Assembly: GCA_946807835.1 (NCBI GenBank)
Contig: OX327683.1
Location: 33,477,001 to 33,541,000, forward strand
Length of the DNA stretch: 64,000 nucleotides
Source: Ailanthus altissimus
Lineage: Eukaryota; Streptophyta; Magnoliopsida; Sapindales; Simaroubaceae
Direction of reading: 5' to 3'
Position numbers and translations under genes: made by a program. Each line of letters opens with the position of its first letter. Positions within the stretch are counted from its first letter, which is position 1. Positions 1 through 12,831 of the stretch are shown piece after piece. Below the pieces are notes generated by a model. The model saw only the letters and a program-made list of their open reading frames with translations. It made no database searches and had not been told where the DNA came from.

Positions 1-1580
1 ATAACATATACCAATCCCAAATGAAAGGCCACACATAAAGGCTCCACAATCACATAAAATGCCTACTAAGTTAACAGTGAGTTCAAGTACCCTCAAAATA
101 CAAAATATTTCTCATGGACATATTATACTTCAAAAGCTTTCTTTATTAAACACATCTTATTTTGAAAGCTCACTTACAAAAACACATGTATGTCCATGCT
201 CAATGTCAATGCTCACATTCAGAAACATATATTCACATTTCATATCAAAATATACTTTGACATAACATAAACATATTCTTAACCCCATTTGCAAAATCAT
301 ACAAAACAATTACTATGTTTATTATGATTTCAGTAAAAAGTCTAGTATACTTACCTCTTAACACTTTCAGCTACGAGGCTTAAATCTCCTTAACCTATCA
401 ATGGAGATTAATCCTTTCATAAGCCTCACAATTCACACAAAATACTTTAAATAGCTTATAAAATTATACACAATGCATTTATCACATCAAATTGGTCTAA
501 ATATTTGGTTTCTCAAAACCTGTCATTCTGACCACTTACATTTAACAAAAATTTCTAATACATCAAATGATGTCCAATTACTCCAAATTCAGAATATACC
601 ATTCTTGACTCATATATCCTTCTTATTTATGAATATTATATCAAAGTTCCTACACAATCCATTCCATACACACCATCGAATCCAAACTACAAACCTGACA
701 GGATCAAGATACTTACTGAACAGTATTCAATCTCCCAATTTTATAAAATCATATACTAACTCAAAAATTATAAAACTACCACATAATTACTCTTAACACA
801 TATCTCAGTCCATAATAAATATTTCACTTCCAAATCACTGCCAAAAGTATTTTAAAACTATTTTATTCTATAACTTTAAAAATCTGTTAATCAAATATTG
901 CAATGAGCTGATACACTTTAGAAATTCATAACACTTCAACCACATTGATCTAAATTCTCAATTCCGAGTATATCATATTAGACATATAAAATTATCATAT
1001 TCCACAAATTCATAATTTTTGAAGATCATTCAGTAGGACAAAAGTTATTTTTCACTGTACTATACTGTTTACACAGAAAATTTCCAGAATTTCAGGGTCA
1101 TTTTGGTAAATTCACTATAATTTCAATTTCCAGAATTTTCAATCGATTCAAAGTCTCAGATGATCCTTAACATGTCTAATTTCATATACTCAAAATTCAA
1201 AACCAGAATCGAATCACAACAAGTTATAAAATTCCTAGATCAAGAGGTTATCCAGCAGAAATTTCACAATTCATCATGATTTATCAAACTATCTTATAGA
1301 TCATCATCAATTCTCATATGATCTTACGAAATACACAACAAATTCTCAATTATACATATTTTCAGAAATCAAAACTTAAAGGAATTAACTTAATTAATAC
1401 CAATAAATTGAGAGATACGTATGATATACCTCTTGAAATTCAAAATTCCAATTTCTTCTTCTTTTTCTTCTTCTTCTCCTCTTTCTCTCTCCTCTATTTC
1501 TCTCTTCTCTCTCTTAAAATGGGTAGCTCGACCTAAAAATGGTAAATTAGGGTTTAAAAGTGTATTTTTATACTAAGAGG
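1..1580 (-). mobile_element. Possible LTR/leader of a retroelement, minus strand
   Basis: Read on the minus strand, this stretch has a TATA-like sequence (TATAAAAATACA at 1561-1572), then AAACCCTAATTTACC, then a purine-rich GAGA/GAAGAA tract (about 1440-1520), and a long leader without a convincing open frame. This order resembles the promoter and untranslated leader of plant LTR retrotransposons. No primer binding site, gag or second LTR can be seen because the window ends, so the assignment is weak. A gene 5' region is the alternative. The open frames on either strand look like chance. Confidence 0.3.
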
Positions 1581-2379
1581 CTAATTTTTTGTATTTACAA
1601 ATTTGCCCCCAAAACTTTCAAAGTATAACAATTTGGTCCCTAAAATAAATCTAAAGTCATACAAATAAACTCAATACTAATCGTATATCCTTAACCTATA
1701 AAAATATTACTAATAATAATATATAATTCAAGTATCACCAAAATACAAATAAAATACGTATATTTATACATATATAAATACTTATTCTTACCAGTCGTGG
1801 ATACTAGTTTCTACAATAACAATGTAATCTTTCAAATTTTACAATTTCTCTTTATTATTTTTGTTATTTTTTCTTTTATATTTTATCTTTTCTTACATTA
1901 TCTTTTATATTTCTAGTGAAAACATCAAGTTTTAACATCATTACCAAAACGTGAAGTAGAATTAAATTCTTCATGCCCCTTTGCATCATTATTGTTATTC
2001 TCTCCTACCAATGAATTATTTACAAAATTAGTTGCTACAAAATCTTGTGAGTATGTCCACGCTTCTTTAATATCTTGTGAGGGTGTCCATGCTCATTTAT
2101 AGTAATAATGTCTTTAAATAAGATGTTTAATTGCTTAATATTTTACAAATTTTTTGTTAAAATTTTTGAAAAATTTTCACTATAGACCTCTTTTTGAGGT
2201 AACTGTTTTTTTTACTACAGTCAAAATATTTATACTTTAGTAATTAAAGACATAATTTTTTTCTATTTTACTCTTATTTGTATAATTTGTAAAAATATAT
2301 ATATTTCATTTATTATAATCAATTAATTTAATAATAAATTTAATCAAAATTAATATTTACATAAAAAATTAAATTATAA
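1581..2379. other. AT-rich intergenic DNA
   Basis: Nothing was recognised here on either strand beyond short A/T runs. Confidence 0.5.
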
Positions 2380-2580
2380 AAATAATTATAAAATTTAAAA
2401 TAAAAAATTAAAGCCTTTGCCCATCCACAAATTAACGCATTCGTCAATGCTTTGCCTTGGCAAACTTTACCAGGGCAAAGTTGATGCACGCCTCAGAGCT
2501 TGACAAAGGGTAAAGTTTTGCCAAGGCTTTGCCTTTGTTTTGTTTTTTAAAATTTTTTTTTAGTTTTAAAATAAAAATTT
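2380..2580. repeat. GC-richer inverted repeat in AT-rich flanks
   Basis: GCCTTGGCAAACTTTACC at 2454-2471 is matched in inverted orientation by 2509-2526, with one extra A in the right arm. The arms flank about 37 bases that repeat CAAAG-type words. The surrounding DNA is almost pure A/T, so this looks like the centre of a decayed foldback element. No coding capacity was seen. Confidence 0.55.
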
Positions 2581-2780
2581 TAATTAAATTTTTTTTTATT
2601 AAATTAGTTAAAAAAATAAAATTTTAATCAAATAAAAAAATTAATTGTTTAAAAAACTAAATTTGATAAAAAATTAATAATAAAATTTTATTAGTTTTAA
2701 ATAATTAAAATAAAATTTTAATTTAATTAGAATTTAATGTTTAGAGTTTAGAGATCACAGTTCAAAGTTAATTGTCTTTT

Positions 2781-3290
2781 TATTTTGTGTTTTTAGTAAT
2801 AAATTAATTATAAAATAATTAATATAAAATAAAATAAAATTTTAATTAAAAATCTATTATTATAACTAAAAGCACAATTGTTAGTTAAAAAGATTAATTA
2901 AAATAATAATTAATTAAAAGAAATATTATTATAAGTAAAAAAGAAAAAAAAGTTTAATATTGATGTGTGCGCATCAGTGTTAAATTTGTTTTTTTTTCTT
3001 TTTTATAAATTATAATAATATTTATTATAAATAAATAAATAATATTTTTTAGTTATAAATTAATTTAAAATAAAATAAAAATAAAAATCAATTAAAAAAC
3101 TATTATTATAACTAAAAACACAATTGTTAATTAAAAAGATTAATTAAAATAATAATTAATTAAAAGAAAAATTATTATAAGTAAAAAAAAACAAATTTAA
3201 TGTTGATGTGCATGTTGATGGGCGTGATTTAAATTTATTTATTTTTCTTTTTTATAAATTATAATAATGTTTATTAATAAATAAATAATA
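2781..3290. repeat. Tandem duplication, about 240-bp unit
   Basis: The order ATTATTATAACTAAAA, CACAATTGTTA, TTAAAAAGATTAATTAAAATAATAATTAA (given in pieces), then a TGATGTG-containing segment and TTTTTTATAAATTATAATAAT occurs twice in direct orientation, around 2860-3040 and 3100-3290. The copies differ at scattered bases and small indels, so the duplication is old. Confidence 0.7.
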
Positions 3291-3430
3291 TTTTTATAAT
3301 AATTTAAAAAAAAGTAAATTTATTTTTTCTTTTTTAGTTATAAATTAATTAAAAAAATAAAAATTTTGTATTATTTTTTATTCAAATTTAATTTTTTAAA
3401 CAATAATTTATTTTATTTGATTAAAATTTT

Positions 3431-4449
3431 ATTTTTTAATTAATTTAATAGAAAAAAGAAAAAACATTTTTTAATTAATTAATTTTATTTTTTTAATTAA
3501 AATTTTATTTTTAAAATCTCACCTATTTTTAACATTTTTTCATTTTCTTTAACTTCACAATATTTATTTCACTTCTATTTTTTAAAATATTATACATTTC
3601 AGGCTGATTTACAAATTATATAACAAAATCTGATAATGAATTTAAAAAGTGTCAAAAGAGATAGAATGAAAATGGTAAGAGAAAGAATTCTTTTTTGTTT
3701 CTTTTTCTTTTTACCTAAAAATAATATTTTATTTATTAAATACAGTTTAAAATAAATAATTAAATTAAATTAAATATTAAATAATTTAATTTTTAAATAA
3801 AAAAATTAAAAAAATTAATTAAAAAATAATAATTACAATTAATGGCAAAATAGTTCACATAGCATATGTTTGGTTAACAAAGATTAAATTTTTTGACTTC
3901 AATCAAAAAAGTATTCCCAACCAACATAGTGATTAATTTAATTTTTTAAATTAATTATTTTTAATTAATTTAATAAAAAAGAAAAAATATTTTTTAATTA
4001 ATTAATTTTATGTTCTTAATTAAAATTTTATTTTTAAAATCTCACCAATTTTTAGCATATTTTTAATTTCTTTAACTTCACGATCTTTATTTCATTTCTA
4101 TTTTTTAAAATATTATACATTTCAAGCTGATTTACAAATTGTATAACAAAATCTGATAATAAATTTAAAAAGTGTCAAAAGAGATAGAATGAAAATGGCA
4201 AGAGAGAGAATTCTTTTTTGTTTTTTTTCTTTTTACATAAAAATAATATTTTATTTATTAAATACAGTTTAAAATAAATAGTTAAATTAAATTAAATTAA
4301 ATATTAAATAATTTAATTTTTAAATAAAAAATTAAAAAAAATTTAATTAAAAAATAATAATTACAAATAATGGCAAAATAGTTCATGGTTAACAAAGATT
4401 GAAAATTTTGACTTCAATAAAAAAAGTATTCCCAACTAACATAGTGATC
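3431..4449. repeat. Direct tandem duplication, about 500-bp unit
   Basis: Unit 1 (about 3431-3934) and unit 2 (about 3957-4449) both run from TTTTTAATTAATTTAATA through AAATCTCACC, ACAAAATCTGATAAT, GTGTCAAAAGAGATAGAATG and GGCAAAATAGTTCA to AACATAGTGAT. They differ by substitutions and a short deletion near the right end. I saw no coding region or terminal inverted repeats. Confidence 0.85.
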
Positions 4450-4982
4450 AAAATGAGAAATTTCCCAAATTTTTTAATCTAGAGTAAACAAAGCTACCAT
4501 TTTTTTATCCTTACAAGTGGTAAAACAATGTGTATTCTAGATTAAGGACAACATTTATTGGATATTTTAGACAATATGTGATGTTCAATTTTACACGAAT
4601 GTGGCAGAGGCGCATGAATACAATGACTATATGCCGCCTTCCAATTCTAACTAGCTCTAGATAAAGAACGCTGAGGTAAAGAATTCATGTGAAAACACAC
4701 GGGTGTAATATGACCAACTAACAATTTTCCCAGACTCAAAAGCAACTTCCCTATCAAGATTAAACCCGAAACCCGCCACTAAAACCAAACAGAATACACT
4801 ATAAATCCAGCACCATTGTCAATGAATGTGCTGTCAAGATGGCTCAAAGAAGCCTCAAATGCATGTTATAGACATAGTTTCGTCTAATAGTCATTCTAAA
4901 CCCACTACTGCATCTATGACAATAACACATCTTCAATATCTCTTTTTGCAAGCAAATCAAACAAAAAAATCTCCTAAACTAC
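4450..4982. other. Unassigned, moderately mixed base composition
   Basis: This stretch is less AT-rich than its neighbours, which can hint at decayed genic DNA. Both strands are interrupted by stops and I recognise no protein. Confidence 0.4.
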
Positions 4983-7900
4983 TATTAAAACAGTTCTAAC
5001 AAACACTTTATCAAACACCTTGTACACGCCACAAAGTTCATAATCCTGTAAAATTTTAATCAAATAAAAAACTTTCTCCAAAATATTGGGACTTGATTTG
5101 CGAAAGCTTTGTCAATTACCAATGGTGCTAGCATAATGAAACTAAACTAAAAAATTCACTAATGAAATATAGAACAATAAAATTTAAATCCGTTGCGTTT
5201 CAAACCCCTAATAATGCATCAAAAGAAAAATAAGTGATTATTAACCATTTACATCCCTCTCAGCTGATCGAAAAGACAATCACATGTGAACATTTAGTCA
5301 AACAATGATCAAACGAAGGACGGACAAGATAGAGATAATGGAGCACACAAGAAATTGAATTGTGGGTAGCAAATGGGATTTATTTTAAAATTTTAGAAAT
5401 TTAATAAAGGTATTTTGGGAATGACAAAAATTTCATTAAAAGATTATTGTGCCGCCCATTATAGTACTACGAATGTTTACGAAGCGAGGCACATTCCGAT
5501 TTTAAAAGTATTTATAAACAAGTTTAGTTAGAGTGATAAAATGAGTTACGATATAATTATTCAATACTCTTTAAATAAATATAAGTATAGATAAATTAAA
5601 ATAATTAATAAATAAGTCGAATTTATATTATCTGATGATTAATTATGTAAAATATGTGTTTTGAGTTCTCTGATTTACAAATTCAATTACGACATGTTAT
5701 TGTTTAACTTATTATTAAACTAAATAAATAAATTTGCGATTTTATTTAGAAAAAAATTCATAATTTTTATTTATTTAAGACTCAAATTCAATTATAAAAT
5801 AAAAATATATATCTATTTTAAAATTAAAAACTCTAACTACTGCTTACTAAATTATTCTACATAATAAATTTTATTTTGAAATTGTATTTTAGAATAATCC
5901 TACTATTAGATGTATTAAATATTTAATTTTTGACGTAATTTTAAATTTTATTAATTGATATTTAAATGTGTTTAATCGTATTAAATAAATCGAATGTATA
6001 AACGAATTGAATTTAGTATTGTAATCATTTAAACAAATATAATTGTATACAAATCGAATCATATATAATTGTATAAACAAATTAAATTTGATCCATTTTT
6101 TAAAATATATTTAATCATATTCAATTATTAAATGAATCAAATTTGTTTTTAAGTGTTTAATTCATTTACGTAAACGAATCATATAAGAATATAATAAACA
6201 TTTGTTAATACGAATACGATTCATTTACATGAATTGACACTTTTTATTTTAACAAAAAATATATATAACTACTTTTATTTATAAAAAATTCATTTTCTTT
6301 TAAAATAAGTATTAACAAATGCACTGCGTAGTCCCCTTAGTCATTTAGTAATTTGTTTTTTTATGGAATTTTAATTTTTTTTATGTACAATTTTTTTGTT
6401 GATCTTGATCATAGAGATTTCTAAATAAACTGCCCATTTTTATAATTACCAAAGTTTCCATATGCATTTTATATTGGTTGAATAAACACACTAATATATA
6501 TTAAAAGTTTCAGTTGTAAATGTATAAATTAGGGAGAATGGATGAGTTGTCAACAATAAAACTTAGAGGGAATGGATGAGTTGGCAACATTAAATTGTTA
6601 TTTAACTTTCCTATTTAGGCATTAACAATTAAGATTACACGCACAAATCACATTAACAATTAGAGTAAGATTCTTTTTAAGTAGTATTCAATTTTTTTTA
6701 ATCTCAAATGACTGGTTAGGTATTTATTAGATGATAAATTTTCATAATTTTTTTTAAAAATTTGTTATACTATTTCGTCATTTAGGAGATGCATGAGACA
6801 TTACTTAAATATTATCAATGGTGCTAGCATAATGAAACTAAACTAAACAAATATTATTAAAACAGTTCTAACAAACACTTTATCAAACACCTTGTACATT
6901 CCTCAAAATTCATAATCCTGTAAATTTTCAATCAAATAAAAAATTCTCCAAAATATTGGGACTTGATTTGCGAAAGCTTTGTCAATTATCAATGGTGCCA
7001 TAATGAAACTAAACTAAAAAAATTCCTTATGAAAAATAGAATAATAAAATTTAAATCTATTACATTTCAAACCATAATAATGTAATTCGAAAGAAAAATA
7101 AGTGATTATTAACCAAGTACACCCCTCTCAGTAGATCGAAAAGACAATCACATGTGAACATTTAGTCGAGCAACGATCAAACGAAGGACGGACAATGCCA
7201 GAGAGAATGGAGCACACGAGAAATTGAATTGTGGCGAGCAAATGGGATTTATCTAAAAATAAAAATAAGAGTAATCCTATATTTTTTAAATTGTATTCTA
7301 AATTTTTGCATTTTAAATAATATGTCAAATAATTATTAGGTTGTAAATGATAATGAGTAATTTTAAAAATTAAATTAATTTATTGTTTAATAATTATTTG
7401 ACATATTATTTAAAATATAAAAATTTAGAATATAATTTAAAAAATATAACATTACTGATTCAATAAAAATATATTAAGAATGACAAAAATTTCATTAAAA
7501 GATTGTTGTGCTACCATGATATCACTATGAATATTTATGGAGGGAATCACTTTCCGAGATGCTTTACTTAAAAAAGCACTTTTATCTAGTGTTATTGGAT
7601 CTTAAAATATTTTTTTATAAAGAAAATTTAGCCTTACACATATAAAACTACTTTTCTTTTAAAATAAGTATTAACAAATGCACCCATAGTCCCCTTAGTC
7701 ATTTAGTAATTTCTTTTTGATGGAATTTTATTTTTTTTAATGTAAATTTTTTGTTCATCATGATAATAGAGATTTCTAAATAAACTGCCCATTTTTATAA
7801 TTACCAAAGTTTCCATATGCATTTTATATTGGTAGAGTAAACATACTCATACATATTACAAGTTTCAGTTGTAAATGTATAAATTAGGGAGAATGGACGA

Positions 7901-8200
7901 GTTGTCAACAATAAAACTTAGAGGGAATGGATGAGTTGGCAACATTAAATTGTTATTTAACTTTCCTATTGAGGCTTAACAATTAAGATTACACACACAA
8001 AATCACATTAACAATTAGAGTAAGATTCTTCTGAATTAGTATTCAATTTTTTATTTTTTATTTATATCTCAAATGACTGGTTAGATATTTATTAGATGAT
8101 AAGTTTTCATAATTTAATAAAAATTATTATACTATTTCATCATTTAGGAGATGCATGAAACATTACTTAAAGATTAAAAAATTTGATGAAATATGTATTA
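4983..8200. repeat. Large degenerate tandem duplication
   Basis: Two blocks occur in the same order twice. Block A, with AACAAACACTTTATCAAACA, TTGATTTGCGAAAGCTTTGT and AACGAAGGACGGACAA, lies at about 4995-5400 and 6855-7255. Block B, with TTCCATATGCATTTTATATT and GGATGAGTTGGCAACATTAA, lies at about 6300-6830 and 7665-8200. The spacer between A and B is about 900 bases in the first unit and about 400 in the second. The parent was therefore a unit of roughly 1.4-1.8 kb duplicated head to tail. No intact gene was found in either copy. Confidence 0.85.
7269..7459. repeat. Foldback MITE, ATAATTATT family, copy 1
   Basis: Arms of about 70 bases are near-perfect inverted repeats. Each contains AAATAATATGTCAAATAATT and begins with AGTAAT followed a few bases later by TATATTTTTTAAATT. 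This is the clearest copy in the window of a family also seen at 10723, 45432, 46141, 46882 and 51905. It lies in the spacer of the second tandem unit and appears absent from the first. Confidence 0.85.
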
Positions 8201-8700
8201 TTGCTCTAATTTTTTTATATTATAAAATACAATTATGTTTTTATTTTTGTCAATTAATTTATACTGAAAAAAGCGGTTTATTTGCTTTCATCAATAAAAA
8301 GAAAGCGGTTTGCTGTTGGTGATCGTTGTCCTTCTGGTTTACCATAAGTTATTGAAATGAAATTTGAAATGATACTTCCGGTTTTAATGCCAAAAAAAAA
8401 AAAAAAAGGCCAAGATCGTTGTCCTTCGAATTTCATTTCACTTGAAGAAGTTCGCTGTCGTTGAGGGCATAAAATTTTTTCCATGGAACTACGAAGAAAT
8501 CGATGATGTGGGTTCTTTTTGCTATTATTTTTACTATATCCATGCCTTGATGGTTGACTTACCATAAATCAAATAAAGAAATAAAGAAACATAAAATCAA
8601 AATGATTTCATAACAACTTTATTGAAGGGCTTAGAAAATTACCTCATTTCACATGGCAGGGCCCAAAGTGGGCAGTTATTATCCTACTTAGACATAGTAT
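8201..8700. other. Downstream flank of S-protein homologue gene 1
   Basis: Contains a poly(A) run near 8391 and a direct repeat of GATCGTTGTCCTTC (about 8322 and 8414). The minus-strand open frame of 95 codons here has no recognisable domain and is probably spurious. Confidence 0.4.
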
Positions 8701-9135
8701 TCATGCATTTGGTTGCCAATTATGCCAAAACTCATCATGTTTTTCCGGAATATTTTTCAAGTAAATGCCATCGTTTTTGGCAATCCAAACACAATCTTTC
8801 CTATTGCATCTGTAAAAGAGATCTCCATCATTCCAAAACACATCGAGAGAAGCATGAAGTTTTTCTCGTCTCAAGCTCAAGTAACACCAATAAAGAGTGC
8901 TACGAAATATATTCATCTTAAAATTCCAAGTAATTTCAGCTCCGATGGTGAGATTGTGCATGCCGATATCGTTGTCGCGAGATTTACAGTGGACGAATAG
9001 GATCTTGTTGTTGCTCAGTCCATTTATAACATGTACGTGCCATCTTTCTGAGCCTAACTGCGCGTATGATGGCTTCATAGCTAGGGCAACAGCAAGAAAA
9101 ACTATCACCACCAGATTCATGTTGAGAGAGGTCAT
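8701..9135 (-). CDS. S-protein homologue 1 (plant self-incompatibility S1 family)
   Basis: Intronless gene for a 144-residue secreted protein. Residues 1-25 form a hydrophobic signal peptide ending near SYA-Q. The mature part carries the S1-family landmarks: WHVHVINGL at the N-terminus, LFVHCKS, a WCY motif, FDVFW-like LDVFW and a C-x4-C pair (Cys110, Cys115). With Cys50 and Cys84 these make the four cysteines expected for two disulphides. NLT at 61 is a possible N-glycosylation site. The family includes the poppy pistil self-incompatibility determinant, but most plant members have no assigned role, so function here is unknown. The ATG is preceded by a leader resembling those of the other two copies. 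It has more substitutions in its loops than copies 2 and 3, for example SRDNDIG in place of SGDDDLG. Confidence 0.93.
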   Translation of the reverse strand: MTSLNMNLVVIVFLAVALAMKPSYAQLGSERWHVHVINGLSNNKILFVHCKSRDNDIGMHNLTIGAEITWNFKMNIFRSTLYWCYLSLRREKLHASLDVFWNDGDLFYRCNRKDCVWIAKNDGIYLKNIPEKHDEFWHNWQPNA

Positions 9136-9240
9136 TTTTTTTTACTTGTAGAAGGACAGCAGAGAAGTTGAAATACTATTGTCTACTTTTAAATTAATTA
9201 AGAGTCTATTAAAGTATTGGCTATTAAAATGGTAAGTAAT
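9136..9240 (-). promoter_or_regulatory. Conserved proximal promoter and leader of S-protein homologue 1
   Basis: Upstream of the minus-strand ATG, ATTACTTACC (9231-9240), TTAATAGACTCTTAATTAA and CAACTTC recur in the same order upstream of the other two S-protein homologue genes. No canonical TATA box is present; the AT-rich TTAATTAATTTAAAAG may serve. Confidence 0.6.
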
Positions 9241-10722
9241 AATTGTTATTTTTTTATTTAAGAAAGTAGTTTGATAAAAAAAAAAATTCAATTCTTTAAA
9301 TTTATATCCCATAAATAAGGTAATTAATATTTCACCATTTTCAATAAATTTTTTCTAATTTATATTCCAATTTAGTATGTATTTGTTAGGCATATTTTCA
9401 ATAGGTCTAATTAGCCTGCGTTTTTATTGCCGGCGTCTTTATAGCTCGCATTTCATTATTTTAAAAGAGGTAGTCCACAAAATCAAAGTTTAGAAGATAT
9501 AATGAAGCAATATTTTGGCTCAACATCAAGTCTGACCTAGAGAACAGGTAATCCAAACCCAATAATTCGTGGATCTCTATAAGCGAATAAAAAAAATTTG
9601 CGAGAAGTTAAGAACAAATTAAACTACGAGTTTCACTATAATTTTACTTATTTAATTAAAATTTAAAATAAAAAATAATTACTCAAAAGGTGGGTGAATT
9701 TCACTTAAAATTTTTTAGACAAAATAAAGAATAAAATTTAGTGATAGTAACATAATATACATTAATAGTGAGTTTGATTCATCCATGAATACTTTGAAAA
9801 CGAGTTAAACTCGTATCCTATAAAAATAGATGATTATTCATTTATTATTAATTTATTGACACAATAAATAATAAAATTCTATTATTTATATATAAATTTT
9901 TTCATACATACACTTTTTTTTTTAATAAATATTAATTTAAGTGTTAGAGTATTTTTTTTAATAAAAGAATGAAGAATAAGTTTTCAATCAAAAAAGTAAC
10001 ACAAACATATAAAAATAATTGACGTAAAAGTTTCAAATTAAAAAACTTCATTGTTAAATTATTTTTAAATTTTCATACTATTTTTTAAAACTACCATAAG
10101 TTAAAGAAAATTGCTAAATTATTTGTCATTTTTATCTCAACTAATCTAATCCTACCTAACATATCAAAAACGCTTTGGCCTATTGAGGGATCATGGATGT
10201 ACTGAAGTTTGACAAATTATCTCTCTGCTTTTAAATTAATGTATTTTCTGTCAACACGAGAGAAAGGAAAGACACGTATTTACCTATTAAAAGATCCATT
10301 TCATTCAGTAAATAGTATTACTTGTACCCGCAAAAGAATTATCACTTAACCATTCATAATTTTTAAGATATCTGTGAATTATTTAATTTTTTTCAGAGGA
10401 AGATATCTTTATTTTTATTAAATTTTATTCATTATTTATATTTTGAATTATATGATCTAGGAGCCTCTGGCGTAACTCAGATAATTGTGAATATGCTTTG
10501 TGTCTGTGGCCACTTAAGTCCGAATAAAAATAGAGGGTAAGAGTTATTATTTAGTGACTGAGAGATTTTTTTATCCTCATTTAAAATTTTAAAAAAAAAA
10601 ATTGTATAAAAAAAATGAAGTAAATACTAAAATATTTTGAATTTTAATTAGTGCATTAAATTACATAGGGTCACTTTTTATTGTTTGACCATTGAAATAA
10701 TAAATTTGTTGTTATTTATTAA
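9241..10722. other. AT-rich intergenic DNA
   Basis: No gene, RNA or clear repeat was recognised in this stretch. Confidence 0.5.
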
Positions 10723-10909
10723 TGAGCAATGTTAGATATCATAAAATTTTATTTTAAATTATATTTTAAAAGTGATGTGTCAAGTAAATATTAGGTGGTA
10801 AAATAGTGTAAATTTTAAATCATTTATTACACTTAATGTTTACTTAATAAATCACTTTTGAGATACAATTTAAAATAAAATTTTGAAATGTCTAGAATTA
10901 CTCTTTATT
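10723..10909. repeat. Foldback MITE, ATAATTATT family, copy 2
   Basis: Diverged inverted arms: TTTTATTTTAAATTATATTT followed by GTGTCAAGTAAATATTA on the left are mirrored by AATGTTTACTTAATAAATCAC and ACAATTTAAAATAAAATTTT on the right. Ends are AATGAGCAATG and AATTACTCTTTATT. Confidence 0.7.
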
Positions 10910-11298
10910 AATTCCTCATTAACAAAATTTTAAATTTTTATGTAAAATTTTACCAATTAAAAGCATCAAATTAACTACCACCATTGGAATTCCACAGTTT
11001 CTGCATGTATAAAATGCTATTTTTTTAAAAACAAATTTGGTAGTTTTCATGTGCAATTTTAATATGAATAGTATTATATTTATATAGTTGAGATATAAAT
11101 TTTATATTATAATTAGTGTATCATTAATTAATAATTATCATTTTTTATATAATTATTAACTTTTTATTTTTTATTATTTGGTAGATATATAATATTAATC
11201 AATAATAAATATATTATATATCACATCAGTTGAGATATTAACTTTATATCCTAATTATATAAATATAATATTACTTTTGTCGTATACATATACATGGG

Positions 11299-11474
11299 TA
11301 GGGTTCCTTAACTTAAAATTTTTTATTTACAATAATGACTTAAATTTTTATTTGTTGATTTTTGGTGTAGAGTTTGACAATATTAAATATTATTTTTGAC
11401 TTTGAATCTAAATCAATGGATTTTATTAAATACCATTTTAAATAAAAAATTTAAGTTAAAAGAACCGGACCCTA
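11299..11474. repeat. Foldback MITE, GGGT-AACTTAAA family, copy 1
   Basis: Begins TAGGGTTCCTTAACTTAAA and ends with the inverted counterpart TTTAAGTTAAAAGAACCGGACCCTATA. The second block ACTTAAATTTTTATTTGTTG is also mirrored. Other copies are at 11518, 19535, 20176 and 36691. Confidence 0.75.
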
Positions 11475-11517
11475 TATGTATTATGTATGTATGTATACTT
11501 GTATATATGTATATATA

Positions 11518-11733
11518 TAGTAAACTTCTCTTAATTTAATTTTTAACTTAGAATTGTAACTTAAATTTTTAGTTATTAATCTCATACAATCTAATAATGT
11601 AAATTGTAAGTCAAAAGAAGTGTTTAATATTATAAACTCTACACTATCAAATTATATAAAATCAATGAATAAAAATTTAAATCACTATTTTAAGTAAAAA
11701 AATTTAAGTTAAGTGAACTCCACTCATATATAT
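11518..11733. repeat. Foldback MITE, GGGT-AACTTAAA family, copy 2
   Basis: Starts TATAGTAAACTTCTCTTAAT and ends AATTTAAGTTAAGTGAACTC. It carries the family's internal AATCAATGAATAAAAATTTA block in inverted arrangement. It lies only 43 bases from copy 1. Confidence 0.65.
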
Positions 11734-12831
11734 GTATACGACAAATACGTATAAAAATACCAAATGTTAAAGGAATCAGATCGGATAAATTGAGCGAATT
11801 GGATTAGATTATAAACATCCGTAACAGGTTCCATAAGTTCTAAAAGTCACCTTTTCACTTTATTTCAATGTAATAAATATAATACATTGCTTTTCATTGG
11901 ACAGAACCTTTTCTTTTTCATTTTTGGCGTCAAATATTCTATATGACTTATTATTAGTTTGAAGAGTAATGTTAATACTTATGTATTTAAGATACAAAGT
12001 TTATTTTGCTATATAGAGGTCTTGATGTACTTTTACACTATTTTATATAATTTTAATATATATATTTTTTTCAGATTTTTAAGTGTTTCTTTCCATTAAT
12101 TATTGTGATAAACATTGAATTGCAGTTGAGATTAATTTGATTGGTCGACATGTCACTATATAAGATTTCAACATATAAGGTTATGTCGATGGAGTTCTTG
12201 AGGTTTATTTAACATTTGTGTGTATGATAATGCCATTTTATCTTCATAATATTTAGTTTTTCGTTGTGCAGGGTGATGTAATATTAAATTTGTCGTCATC
12301 TAGCATTTGCAATCAAAGGAAGTGGTGCCTCAACAAATAATTTTGAATGATAATTATAGGATTCTTATATGTAGGTATTAAGTATTTGATGTTTGCTATA
12401 CATTTGGCTTTGGGCTTGAGAGTGCACCATTTTTTAAGCAAAAGATGGTGATTGATTTATAAAGTAATGAATTACACTAAATCATCATTTATAGATTTAT
12501 AAATATATATATATATAATTACTTTACTTTTCATTATATGTGATGATTGAATGATTATGTTTGAATGTGGAAGTGTATATGTGATGTATGGAAGTGTATA
12601 TATGAAATGCAGACCTATGTGGATCATGGATATGTGATGATTATATTAGATATATTGTAAAAGTATTTTATTATCCACCTTGTAGGTTTGAGAATGTTCA
12701 AAGTATAGAGAAATGCTGCTGAAATTTTGACAAAATTTGGCCATTTTATAATATAATTATAACTAATTTAATACATCCAAAAGATATAACAATCATCCTT
12801 ACATTTGCATTATATAGGATAACTAAAAAAA
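11734..12831. other. Intergenic DNA with no recognised gene
   Basis: AT-rich with a repetitive TATGTGATG/GAAGTGTATATG stretch near 12535-12610. I saw nothing else. Confidence 0.45.
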
